Of a stretch of DNA of 64,000 nucleotides, positions 36,428 to 46,770 are shown piece by piece. The DNA lies in contig NZ_JBEGII010000001.1 in the NCBI RefSeq assembly GCF_040675875.1, forward strand, positions 1,550,001 to 1,614,000, in the 5' to 3' direction. The translations under genes were made by a program, and so were the position numbers. The notes beneath the pieces were generated by a model. The model was not told the DNA's origin and made no database searches. It was given only the letters and a program-made list of their open reading frames with translations. The first letter of the stretch is position 1. Each line of letters starts with the position of its first letter. This DNA comes from Microbacterium sp. LWO12-1.2. GTDB lineage: Bacteria > Actinomycetota > Actinomycetes > Actinomycetales > Microbacteriaceae.

Positions 36428-37970
36428 CGAACGGGTCCGTTCCCGAAGGAGGGATGCCGACGCCGTTCGCGGCGAGCAGCTCTCGTGTGAACGGATGCCG
36501 GGGCGCGTCGAACACCTCGGCGATGCTGCCCTGCTCGACGATGCACCCGTCCTGCATCACGAGCACCTCATCCGCCACTGCCCTGACCACGTCGAGGTCA
36601 TGCGAGACGAAGATCATCGTGAGCCGGCGTTCGCGTTGCAGACGCAGCAGCAGCTGCAGCACCCGCTCTCGCACCGACGGATCGAGCGCGGACACCGGTT
36701 CGTCCAGCACCAGCACGTCCGGATCAGCGGCGAGCGCTCGGGCGATCGCCGCGCGCTGGCGCTGACCGCCGGACAACGCGACCGGACGCCGTGCCGCGAG
36801 CGCTGGGTCGAGGTCGACCTCGGCGAGAAGCTCCTCGACGCGGCGCAGTCGCTCCACCCGCGGCACACCTCCCGCGGCGAGCGCCTCCCGCAGCGAGCGA
36901 CCGATCGACCAGCGCGGGTCGAAGGCGCCAAGGGGGTTCTGATGCACGAGCTGCACCCGATGGCCGGGCTCCCAGCGCAACTCGCCCGCTTCGGGACGTT
37001 CGACGCCTACGATCATGCGCGCCAGAGTCGTCTTGCCGGAACCGGACTCCCCCACGATGCCCAGTGTGCGACCGTGCGGAACAGCGAACGAGGCATCGAC
37101 AACAGCCGGAACACCGGCGAACGCCTTCGACACCGCGGACGCGGTCAGCACGGGCGCTGCCGGGGCGGGTTCCGAGATCCGCGGCTCGTGGATCGTGGCC
37201 GCGATGAGTTCCCGCGTGTACGGATGCTGCGGCGACTCCAGCACGTCCGCCACGGCACCGGACTCCACGACCTCACCCCGGCGCATCACCAGCACCCGGT
37301 CCGCGAGGCGCCGCACGGCTGCGAAGTCGTGACTCACGAACACGACCGCGGTCCCGGCATCCGCGATCTCTCGCAGCAGGTCGAGGATGCGGGCTTGTAC
37401 GGTCGCATCGAGCGCGGTCGTGGGCTCATCCGCGACGAGCACTGCCGGCGCTGCGGCGAGCGCCGAGGCGATGAGTGCGCGTTGGCGGAGGCCCCCGGAC
37501 AGCTCATGCGGGTATTGCCTCGAGCGGCGTTCCGGTTCCGGCATCCACACGCGCCTCAGGAGCGCCTGCACACGGTCGCCGATCGGCGCGCCGCCCAGGG
37601 CCGCAGGATGCAACCGCAACGGCTCCGCGATCTCTGAACCGATCCGCTGCAGGGGGTCGAGCGCGACGAGGGCATCCTGCGAGACCAGGGCGATCTCCGC
37701 GCCCCGGATCCGTCGCCATGCGGACTCCTTCCAGCCCCGCACATCCGTTCCCTCGACACTCAGACGATCCGCCTGCACGCTCGCGCTCGACGGAGTCAAC
37801 CCGAGCAGGGCGCGCGCGGTCAGCGACTTGCCTGCCCCCGACTCCCCCACGATGGCGACGCATTCCCCCGCAGACACGGTGAACGAGACTCCGTCCACCA
37901 CGGGTGGTGCGGTGTCGAAGCCGATGCGCAGGTTCTGCACGTCGAGCACGGGAAGTGAGATGTCGCTCAT
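36417..37970 (-). CDS. Peptide/nickel ABC transporter ATP-binding protein, two fused cassettes
   Basis: 517 aa. Two ABC ATPase cassettes in tandem: Walker A GESGAGKS near residue 42-49 and GESGSGKT near 305-312; signatures LSGGLRQR and LSGGQRQR; Walker B VLVADEPTTALD and VLVLDEPVSALD. PQHPYTREL and PRHPFTREL are the oligopeptide-family ends. This is a second fused DppD-DppF type protein in the window. The ATG at 37970 overlaps the stop of the DppC-type gene (ATGA). No peptidase genes accompany this transporter. Confidence 0.9.
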   Translation of the reverse strand: MSDISLPVLDVQNLRIGFDTAPPVVDGVSFTVSAGECVAIVGESGAGKSLTARALLGLTPSSASVQADRLSVEGTDVRGWKESAWRRIRGAEIALVSQDALVALDPLQRIGSEIAEPLRLHPAALGGAPIGDRVQALLRRVWMPEPERRSRQYPHELSGGLRQRALIASALAAAPAVLVADEPTTALDATVQARILDLLREIADAGTAVVFVSHDFAAVRRLADRVLVMRRGEVVESGAVADVLESPQHPYTRELIAATIHEPRISEPAPAAPVLTASAVSKAFAGVPAVVDASFAVPHGRTLGIVGESGSGKTTLARMIVGVERPEAGELRWEPGHRVQLVHQNPLGAFDPRWSIGRSLREALAAGGVPRVERLRRVEELLAEVDLDPALAARRPVALSGGQRQRAAIARALAADPDVLVLDEPVSALDPSVRERVLQLLLRLQRERRLTMIFVSHDLDVVRAVADEVLVMQDGCIVEQGSIAEVFDAPRHPFTRELLAANGVGIPPSGTDPFVTP

Positions 37971-38779
37971 CGCGTCGTCCCTTCGGAGCGGGCCCGCAAC
38001 ATCCGCCCGACGATCGTCGCCGCCATCACGGTGAGCGTGATGGCGATGCCGGGGAACACCGAGATCCACCATGCCTGCCCCAGCACGTTCCGGCCGCCGG
38101 CGAGCATCAGCCCCCACTCGGGCGTCGGCTCCGCAGGCCCGAGTCCGAGGAAGCTCAGCCCAGAGGCGGCGAGGATGGCCGAGCCGATGCCGATGGTCGC
38201 GAGCACGCTCAACGAGCCGAGCACGCCCGGGAGAACATGCCGCACGAAGGCGGGTACCGCCGGCACGCCGAGGATCCTCGCGGCCTCGACGTGCTCGGCC
38301 ACCCCGAGCGTGCGGGTCTGCACGCGCGCCAAGCGGATGTACACGGGCACGGCTGCCAACGTCACTGCGAGGGCCACGTTGATCGGCCCGGGGCCGAGGA
38401 TCGCGATCACCACCAGCGCGACGAGGAACTCGGGGAAAGCCATCAGCACATCGTTGACGCGCATCAGGGTGACATCCACGCCCCTCGGCGCGATACCAGC
38501 GAGTGCTCCGACCGCGAGCCCGACGACGACGGCGATCACGGTCGCGAGCAGTCCCACGCCGACCGACCGCCCGGCGCCGTACACCACGCGGGAGTACACG
38601 TCCCGGCCGCTCTGGTCCGTGCCGAACAGGTGTCCGTCACCCGGAGGCAGCAGCGCGCCACGCACGTCGGTCTGCAGCGGGTCGTGCGTCGCGAGCACGC
38701 CGGGGAACGCCGCCGCGAACGCGATCAGCAGCAGCACGGCGATCGAGCACCACAGCAGCACGCGCTGCGCCCGCCTCAT
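37967..38779 (-). CDS. ABC transporter permease, DppC/OppC type
   Basis: 270 aa. One N-terminal helix, the FGTDQSGRDVYSRVVYGAGRS signature of OppC-type permeases, then five helices with the EAA loop (HVEAARILGVPAVPAFVRHVLP). It pairs with the DppB-type permease upstream; both junctions in this operon are ATGA overlaps, which fix the start at 38779. The longer open frame upstream is antisense-like and was ignored. Confidence 0.9.
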   Translation of the reverse strand: MRRAQRVLLWCSIAVLLLIAFAAAFPGVLATHDPLQTDVRGALLPPGDGHLFGTDQSGRDVYSRVVYGAGRSVGVGLLATVIAVVVGLAVGALAGIAPRGVDVTLMRVNDVLMAFPEFLVALVVIAILGPGPINVALAVTLAAVPVYIRLARVQTRTLGVAEHVEAARILGVPAVPAFVRHVLPGVLGSLSVLATIGIGSAILAASGLSFLGLGPAEPTPEWGLMLAGGRNVLGQAWWISVFPGIAITLTVMAATIVGRMLRARSEGTTR

Positions 38780-39726
38780 CGTCGTGCTCCCGAGACGGCC
38801 CGAGTGCGGCGCAGGCGCGGGTCGATGAGCGGATGCACGAGCTCGACGATCAGGTTCACGATCACGAACACGAGGGCGCTGAGCAGGATGATGCCGGAGA
38901 TGACGGGGAGATCGCGGTCGCTGATGGCGGCGAGGGTGACGCGCCCCAGACCAGGGCGGGCGAACACCGTCTCGACCAGCACGGCGCCACCGAGCACCGA
39001 TCCGGTGAGATACGCCGTGAGCGTCACCGCGCTGGACGCACCGTGCCTCAACCCGTGGCGCAGCGTGAACCACCCGCGACCGGCGCCGCGCGCACGTACG
39101 GTCTCGGCGAACGGCATCCGCTCCGCCTGGGTCAGCCCGTCGCGCAGCACCTGGCCGAGCAGCGCCGCCACGGGAAGGGCCAGCGTGACCGCCGGCAGCA
39201 CGATCGTCGCCGGATTGCGGCTGCCCGACACCGGGAACCAGCCGAGACCGAAGGCGAAGACGCTCAGGAGCACCAGCCCGATCCAGAACACCGGCGACGA
39301 CAGCACGATCAGCTCGATGCCGGCGGCCACCGCCCTGGCGACCTCGCCACGCGCGAGCAGCGCGACGGCGAGGGCGAGCACCACGGCGATCCCGAGCGCG
39401 AGCGCCGACAGCTGCAGCGTCGCGCCGAGCTGGCGGCCGATGACCTCGGTCACGGGCAGCCGCAGCTGGTACGACTCACCGAGGTCGCCGCGCATGAGCT
39501 GTCCGAGGTATGTCAGGTACTGCTCGAACGGTGGTCGGTCCAGGCCGAGATCGGCACGGATGCCGTCTTTGACGGCCTCGCTGACCTGAGCCTGCGGACC
39601 GAGCATGACCGACACCGGGTCGCCGGGGATCACCCGGAACGCGAGGAACGCGACCGTGGCTGCGCCCCACAGCACGACGACCACGGAGGCGACCAGCCCG
39701 GCGATCCGCAGGAGCACAGCTTTCAC
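38776..39726 (-). CDS. ABC transporter permease, DppB/OppB type
   Basis: 316 aa. N-terminal helix with FRVIPGDPVSVMLG (the PGDP motif), GLDRPPFEQYLTYLGQLMRGDLG, and five further helices with the EAA loop (TVRARGAGRGWFTLRHGLRHG). It follows the binding-protein gene by 34 bases and is coupled to the DppC-type gene. Confidence 0.9.
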   Translation of the reverse strand: MKAVLLRIAGLVASVVVVLWGAATVAFLAFRVIPGDPVSVMLGPQAQVSEAVKDGIRADLGLDRPPFEQYLTYLGQLMRGDLGESYQLRLPVTEVIGRQLGATLQLSALALGIAVVLALAVALLARGEVARAVAAGIELIVLSSPVFWIGLVLLSVFAFGLGWFPVSGSRNPATIVLPAVTLALPVAALLGQVLRDGLTQAERMPFAETVRARGAGRGWFTLRHGLRHGASSAVTLTAYLTGSVLGGAVLVETVFARPGLGRVTLAAISDRDLPVISGIILLSALVFVIVNLIVELVHPLIDPRLRRTRAVSGARR

Positions 39727-39760
39727 CGCTCCCCCTCCAGGCCGCGGAATCGCCCCGCGC

Positions 39761-41380
39761 TCAGCCGACCGTCACATCGTAGAACAGGGGTCGTCCGTAC
39801 AGGTCGTAGTCGAGACCGTCGATGCGCTCGCCCACGGCCGTGATCGCAGACGGGCTGTACAGCGGCACGATCGCTGTGTACGTGGCGTTCCACTCCTGCA
39901 GCTGCGTGTACAGCGAGTTGCGCTCGTCCTGGTCGCTGGTTGCGACGGCCGTGTCGAGCAGCGTGTCCAGCTCGGGGTCGGACACCTGCGAGGCGTTTTG
40001 GAAGCCGTCCGTGTGCAGGTGGCTGCGCAGCAGATCCGGGTCGACGCCCGAGAAGCCCCAGTCCGTCAGGTCGAAGGTCTTGGGCTCGTACTGCTCGTTG
40101 TAGGCTCCCGGCTCGAGCACCTCGCGGACGACGTCGAAGCCGATGTCCTTGAGGTCGGACTGGATGGCGTTGGCCAGTGCCGCACGGTCGTCGGGTACCG
40201 GGGTCCAAGCGATCCAGCGCACCGAGAGACGCGTGCCGTCCTTGGTGCGGTATCCCTCGTCATCGCGTTCGGTCCAGCCCGCTTCGTCGAGGAGCGTGTT
40301 CGCGGCCTCGGGGTCGAACGCCCACGTGCCCTCGAGGGACGCGTCGTAGCCCGGAGTGGTCGATCCGAGCACGCTCCATGCGCGCGGGAACTGCCCGAAG
40401 AAGATCTCCTCGACGGCCGCGTCGATGTCGATGCCTCTGGCGAAAGCCTGACGCACCTTCTCGTCCGAGAAGACGCCGTACTTCTCGTTCAGGTACAGCG
40501 AGTACGGGAGGCCCGGGTACTCGATCGAGTCGACGGTGATCCCGTCACCGAGGTCCTTCGCGAGGTTCGGCGGGATGTTGCTGGCGAGGTCGGACTCCCC
40601 GCTCTCGATCACTCCCGCGCGCACCGAAGCCTCTGGCTGGATCTCGACCCGGAGCGTCTCGAACGCCGGAGCCGTCTCGCCGTGGGGGCCCCACGCGTAG
40701 TCGTCGTTGCGCGTGTACACGAGTTCCTGATCAGGCGTGTACTCGGTGAGCTCGAAGGGCCCGGTACCGACCGTGACACCGGGGCCGCCGGCCTTGAGCT
40801 TGTCAGCAGACTCCGCCAGCACGGCCGGCGAATAGAACCCGAGTTGCGGCGTGCTGGCCGCCTGCAGGAAGGGCGCGTACGGCTGAGAGAAGCTCACCTT
40901 CACGGTGTGGTCGTCGATGACCTCTGTGCCCTCGTAGAAGTCGGCGCCGAGCATGCTGGCCGCCTGCGCGGAGGCGGTCTCGGGGTCGACGATGCGGTCG
41001 AAGTTCGCCTTGACCGCCGCGGCGTCGAAGGGCTCTCCGTCGTGGAAGGTCACGCCGTCGCGGAGCGTGAAGGTGTACTCGGTGCTGTCATCCGAGATCT
41101 CCCACTCGGTCGCGAGCCAGGGCGAGAAGGTGCCGTCATCCTCCTGGAAGACGAGCGAGTCGAGCACTGCCCGCTGCACCATGCCGGACACGTCGAGCTG
41201 GCTGACCTGCGGGTCCATGTGACCGGCCGAGAGGTTCGCCCCTTCGATCGACCAGACGAGCTCGGCGTCGGAGTCTCCGCCGTTCTGCGCCGCCGGAGTG
41301 GCGCAGGCGCTCAGCACGAGCGCGGTGGTCGCGGCGAGCGCGGCGAAGGGCAGGAGACGACGCACGGATCTTGCGGGCAT
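39761..41380 (-). CDS. ABC transporter substrate-binding lipoprotein, family 5
   Basis: 539 aa. The signal peptide ends in the lipobox VLSACAT with Cys26. The mature protein has the SBP_bac_5 pattern (FTLRDGVTFHDGEPFDAAAVKANFDRI). Family 5 proteins bind peptides, nickel chelates or glycosides; nothing here fixes the ligand. First gene of the second transporter operon; order binding protein, DppB, DppC, fused ATPase. Confidence 0.9.
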   Translation of the reverse strand: MPARSVRRLLPFAALAATTALVLSACATPAAQNGGDSDAELVWSIEGANLSAGHMDPQVSQLDVSGMVQRAVLDSLVFQEDDGTFSPWLATEWEISDDSTEYTFTLRDGVTFHDGEPFDAAAVKANFDRIVDPETASAQAASMLGADFYEGTEVIDDHTVKVSFSQPYAPFLQAASTPQLGFYSPAVLAESADKLKAGGPGVTVGTGPFELTEYTPDQELVYTRNDDYAWGPHGETAPAFETLRVEIQPEASVRAGVIESGESDLASNIPPNLAKDLGDGITVDSIEYPGLPYSLYLNEKYGVFSDEKVRQAFARGIDIDAAVEEIFFGQFPRAWSVLGSTTPGYDASLEGTWAFDPEAANTLLDEAGWTERDDEGYRTKDGTRLSVRWIAWTPVPDDRAALANAIQSDLKDIGFDVVREVLEPGAYNEQYEPKTFDLTDWGFSGVDPDLLRSHLHTDGFQNASQVSDPELDTLLDTAVATSDQDERNSLYTQLQEWNATYTAIVPLYSPSAITAVGERIDGLDYDLYGRPLFYDVTVG

Positions 41381-41551
41381 GGCGATTCCTCAGAAAGAAC
41401 GGATCGGGATGCTCCCAGTCTAGGGCGGATTCTTGGACTCGGTCGAAGAGTGACGGCATCCGTCCGTGTCGGAGCCTCGATAGAATGAGGCGCACAACCC
41501 ACACTCAGGCACGCTCACACAGTGCCGCATACATCGCTCAAGGAGACCCTC

Positions 41552-44146
41552 ATGTCCGTGATTCCAGACAAGCCCGCACTCGAAGGTCTCGAAGCGAAGT
41601 GGGACACCACCTGGGCAGAGCAGGGAACGTACCTGTTCGACCGCCTTCGTGCCGCGCAGTCCGGCCGTGAAGGCGTGTACTCGATCGACACCCCGCCGCC
41701 GACCGCATCCGGCAGCCTCCACATCGGCCACGTGTTCTCGTACACGCACACCGACGTCAAGGCGCGCTTCGAGCGCATGCGCGGCAAGACCGTTTTCTAC
41801 CCGATGGGATGGGACGACAACGGCCTGCCCACCGAGCGCCGCGTGCAGAACTACTACGGCGTGCGCTGCGACCCCACGCTCCCCTATACCGAGGACTTCA
41901 CGCCGCCGTTCGAAGGCGGAGACAACAAGTCCAGCCGTGCCGCCGATCAGGTGCCGATCAGCCGCCGCAACTTCATCGAGCTGTGCGAGCGCCTCACGAT
42001 CGAGGACGAGAAGCAGTTCGAGGCACTGTTCCGCCAGCTCGGGCTGAGTGTGGACTGGACCCAGACCTATCGCACGATCTCCGACGAGACGATCCGCCAG
42101 AGCCAGCTCGCGTTCCTGCGCAACATCGAGCGCGGCGAGGCCTACCAGGACCTCGCGCCCACCCTGTGGGACATCGATTTCCGCTCCGCGATCGCACAGG
42201 CCGAGCTCGAGGACCGCGACCAGCAGGCCGCCTACCACACCATCGAGTTCCCCTTCTCGGACGGTTCCGGATCGATCGCGATCGACACGACGCGTCCCGA
42301 GCTGCTGCCCGCGTGCATCGCGATCGTGACGCACCCCGAGGGTCCGCACAAGCACCTCATCGGCACGAAGGTGCGCACCCCGTTCTTCGGCGCCGAGATC
42401 GAGATCCACGGACACCACCTCGCACAGCCCGACAAGGGCACGGGAGCGGCGATGGTCTGCACCTTCGGTGACGTGACCGACATCGTGTGGTGGCGCGAGC
42501 TGCGCACCGTCGCCGACCAGCACCTCCCCAACATGACCACGATCGGGCTCGACGGTCGATTCCTGCCGACCGCGCCGGAATCCGTCGCGAACGCGGAGGC
42601 CATCGACTGGTACGTCGAGAACCTCGCAGGCAAGACGGTGTTCAGCGCGCGCAAGGCTCTGGTGGAGAAGCTGCAGGAGACCGGCGACATCACTGCGGTC
42701 GGCAAGCCGTTCAACCACGCCGTGAAGTTCTTCGAGAAGGGCGACCGGCCGCTCGAGATCGTGTCGACGCGCCAGTGGTACATCCGCAACGGCGCCCGCG
42801 ACGTGGCGCTGCGCGATGAACTCATCGCCCGTGGACAGGAGCTCACGTGGCACCCCGACTTCATGCGCGTGCGCTACGAGAACTGGGTCGGCGGTCTCAC
42901 CGGCGACTGGCTCGTATCACGCCAGCGCTTCTTCGGCGTGCCGATCCCCCTCTGGTACGGCCTCGACGAGAACGGCGAGCGCGACTACGACCGCGTGCTC
43001 ACGCCCGACACCGCAACGCTGCCGATCGACCCAACGATCGACGTGCCGGCCGGGTACACCGAGGACCAGCGCGGCGTGGCCGGGGGCTTCGACGCAGAAG
43101 CCGACATCCTCGACACCTGGGCGACGTCGTCGCTGACCCCGCAGCTCGCGGGTGGGTGGCAGCGCGATGAGGAGCTGTGGCAGCTCACGGCGCCGTTCGA
43201 CCTGCGCCCTCAGGGACAGGACATCATCCGCACCTGGCTGTTCTCCACCATGCTGCGCTCGACGCTCGAGGACAGCCGCGCCCCGTGGCGCAGCGCCGCG
43301 ATCTCCGGCTTCATCGTCGACCCCGACCGCAAGAAGATGTCGAAGTCCAAGGGCAACGTGGTGACCCCGGCCGACATCCTGGACGCCCACGGTTCGGATG
43401 CCGTCCGCTACTGGTCGGCGTCGAGCCGCCTGGGCACGGACGCGGCCTTCGACCCGCAGAACCCCACGCAGGTGAAGATCGGCCGCCGCTTGGCGATCAA
43501 GGTCCTGAACGCCGCGAAGTTCGTGCTGTCGTTCCCGGTCCCCGAGGGCGCGCAGGTCACACATGCCCTCGACGCGTCGATGCTCGCATCGCTCGACGGC
43601 GTGATCGCCGACGCGACCGCCGCGTTCGAGAAGTATGACCAGGCCCGGGCGCTCGAGATCACCGAGGCGTTCTTCTGGACGTTCTGCGACGACTACCTCG
43701 AGCTCGTCAAGGAGCGCGCGTACAACCAGAACGACGTGGGACAGGCCTCGGCCGCACTCGCGCTGCGTCTCGCGCTGTCGACGCTGCTCCGACTGCTCGC
43801 TCCCGTGCTGTCGTTCGCGACCGAAGAGGCATGGTCCTGGTTCGAGGAGGGGTCGATCCACACCGCATCCTGGCCCGAGGCTCTCGGCATCGACGGCGAC
43901 CCCGCTGTCCTCGCCGCAGCCAGCGAAGCTCTGATCGGCATCCGCCGCGCCAAGACCGAGGCCAAGGCCTCGCAAAAGACTCCGGTCTCGCGCGCGGCCA
44001 TCGCGGCTCCTGCCGGCAAGCTCGACGCCCTGCGCGCCGCCGCCGACGATCTGCGCGCCGTCGGTCGCATCGCGGAACTCGAGTTCAGCGAGGCAGAAGC
44101 GTTCGCCGTCACGGCGATCGAGCTCGCCCCGGTCGAGGCATCCTGA
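41552..44146 (+). CDS. valS: Valyl-tRNA synthetase
   Basis: 864 aa. HIGH at 57-60 (GSLHIGHVFSYTHTD), the editing domain with DTTRPELLPACIAIVTHP, KMSKS at 595-599, then the anticodon-binding domain. It is of the shorter actinobacterial type and lacks a long coiled-coil C-terminus. AAGGAG lies 7 bases before the ATG at 41552. No T-box motif is visible in its leader. Confidence 0.97.
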   Translation: MSVIPDKPALEGLEAKWDTTWAEQGTYLFDRLRAAQSGREGVYSIDTPPPTASGSLHIGHVFSYTHTDVKARFERMRGKTVFYPMGWDDNGLPTERRVQNYYGVRCDPTLPYTEDFTPPFEGGDNKSSRAADQVPISRRNFIELCERLTIEDEKQFEALFRQLGLSVDWTQTYRTISDETIRQSQLAFLRNIERGEAYQDLAPTLWDIDFRSAIAQAELEDRDQQAAYHTIEFPFSDGSGSIAIDTTRPELLPACIAIVTHPEGPHKHLIGTKVRTPFFGAEIEIHGHHLAQPDKGTGAAMVCTFGDVTDIVWWRELRTVADQHLPNMTTIGLDGRFLPTAPESVANAEAIDWYVENLAGKTVFSARKALVEKLQETGDITAVGKPFNHAVKFFEKGDRPLEIVSTRQWYIRNGARDVALRDELIARGQELTWHPDFMRVRYENWVGGLTGDWLVSRQRFFGVPIPLWYGLDENGERDYDRVLTPDTATLPIDPTIDVPAGYTEDQRGVAGGFDAEADILDTWATSSLTPQLAGGWQRDEELWQLTAPFDLRPQGQDIIRTWLFSTMLRSTLEDSRAPWRSAAISGFIVDPDRKKMSKSKGNVVTPADILDAHGSDAVRYWSASSRLGTDAAFDPQNPTQVKIGRRLAIKVLNAAKFVLSFPVPEGAQVTHALDASMLASLDGVIADATAAFEKYDQARALEITEAFFWTFCDDYLELVKERAYNQNDVGQASAALALRLALSTLLRLLAPVLSFATEEAWSWFEEGSIHTASWPEALGIDGDPAVLAAASEALIGIRRAKTEAKASQKTPVSRAAIAAPAGKLDALRAAADDLRAVGRIAELEFSEAEAFAVTAIELAPVEAS

Positions 44147-44361
44147 TGCAGTTGGGCACGCGCTGGGCGACCGGTACCGCGGCTCCGGCCTCGGTCCCCG
44201 CATCGCTGCGACCGGCGATCGCCGAAGTGGAGGGTCGCGGACTCGTCGGCCACTGGACGCTCACCTGGCTCGAAGGCCGGGCGATCGCCGAGCTCGATGC
44301 CGGCTGGGAGGTCCTCCAGTCGGCATCCGGCGAGATCATCGCCCGCCCGTTCGAAGACTGA
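44146..44361 (+). CDS. Small conserved-looking protein coupled to valS
   Basis: 71 aa. Its ATG shares a base with the valS stop codon (TGATG), so it is translated with valS. VPASLRPAIAEVEGRGLVGHWTLTWLEGRAIAELD suggests a small beta-rich domain. No family is recognised and no link to tRNA charging can be shown beyond the coupling. Confidence 0.65.
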   Translation: MQLGTRWATGTAAPASVPASLRPAIAEVEGRGLVGHWTLTWLEGRAIAELDAGWEVLQSASGEIIARPFED

Positions 44362-44380
44362 CCCCCACGGCTCTCCCGAC

Positions 44381-44442
44381 GTCGAGACCCCCGTTGGTCG
44401 TCGAGACCCCCTCCTGCACACGTCGGCAGGAGGGGTCTCGAC
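44381..44442. terminator. Terminator-like hairpin with repeated GTCGAGACCCCC unit
   Basis: GTCGAGACCCCC occurs at 44381-44392 and 44400-44411. The second copy plus TCCTGC pairs with GCAGGAGGGGTCTCGAC at 44426-44442 (17 pairs, one bulged C). It lies between the convergent valS operon and kbl and can end transcription from either side. Confidence 0.65.
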
Positions 44443-44462
44443 ATCAGGCGGGGGTTTCGGCG

Positions 44463-45640
<1,178 letters not shown>

Positions 45641-45641
<1 letters not shown>

Positions 45642-46684
45642 CACAGCTCCGTCCAATCGAGGATGATCTTGCCCGTGCCGGCGGACTCCGCCGCCGCGAA
45701 TCCGCGCTCCCAGTCCCGTGCCGGAACGACCTCCGCGATGACGCGACTGATCGCCGACCGCAGCGTCTCGCTCGTCTGCAGCATCGCACCCATCGCGTTC
45801 CAGGTCTCGAACATCTCGCGACCGTAGATGCCCTTGATCGTGAGCATGTGCGTGACGAGCTTGCCCCAGTCGATGCTGAAGTCCGCGCTGGGCAGACCCA
45901 GCATCGCGATGCGACCGCCATGGTTCATGTTGTCGATCATCGACGGAAGCGCGGATGGCGCGCCGCTCATCTCGAAGCCGATGTCGAAGCCCTCGCGCAT
46001 CCCGAGCGACTGCTGCGCATCACGGATGTCCCTGGCCGAGACATCCACCACCTCATCGGCCCCCATCTGGCGTGCCATCGCCAGCCGTGGCGCGCTCACA
46101 TCGGTCGCCGCGATGAACCGGGCACCGGCGTGACGGGCCACGGCGATCGCCATCAGTCCGATCGGGCCGCATCCTGTGACCAGCACGTCCTCGCCGACGA
46201 GCGGGTAGGTCAGCGCCGTGTGCACGGCGTTGCCGAGCGGGTCGAAGATCGCTCCGAGCTCCGGTGAGACCTGGGCGTGATGCACCCACACGTTCGCCGC
46301 CGGCAGCGCGAGGTACTCCGCGAAGGCACCATCGCGCTGCAGGCCCAGTCCGATGGTGCGGATGCACATCTGGCGCCGACCGGCACGACAATTGCGACAC
46401 GTGCCGCACACGATGTGTCCCTCACCGGATACCCGATCGCCCACGTTGATGTCGTGCACGAGGGCTCCGACCTCCACGACCTCGCCGTAGAACTCGTGGC
46501 CGGGGATGAGCGGTGCAGCGATCGCCGACGCCGCCCAGTCGTCCCATCGACGGATGTGCAGATCGGTGCCGCAGATACCGGTGCGCAGCACACGGATGAC
46601 CACGTCGTCCGCACCGCCCACGGGATCGGGCCGGTCGACGAGGGCCAATCCGGCACCCGGTGCATCTTTGAACAGAGCCTTCAT
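45641..46684 (-). CDS. tdh: L-threonine 3-dehydrogenase
   Basis: 347 aa, zinc-dependent medium-chain dehydrogenase. Catalytic zinc ligands Cys38 (GICGTDLH) and His63-Glu64 (PGHEFYGEV), the structural zinc loop [15 protein letters not shown], and the NAD-binding [14 protein letters not shown] are all present. It oxidises threonine to 2-amino-3-ketobutyrate for Kbl. The ATG at 46684 (MKALFKDAP) is used; upstream in-frame codons lie in the divergent control region. Confidence 0.94.
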
Positions 46685-46739
46685 GTCTCGATCAGACCGC
46701 AGATCCGGGTGTAGAGCAATCACCACCATCTGCATGATC

Positions 46740-46758
46740 GATGAAGTTGTCCTTCATC
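46740..46758. promoter_or_regulatory. Probable LysR-type operator
   Basis: GATGAAG (46740-46746) and CTTCATC (46752-46758) form a perfect inverted repeat around TTGTC, between divergent tdh and the LysR gene and 12 bases before the latter's ATG. It is the likely site for autoregulation and tdh-kbl control. Confidence 0.55.
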
Positions 46759-46770
46759 TAGAATCGTCCG

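Noticed and set aside
41381..41551. T-box before valS
   Set aside because: No T-box core sequence or specifier stem is visible in the leader.
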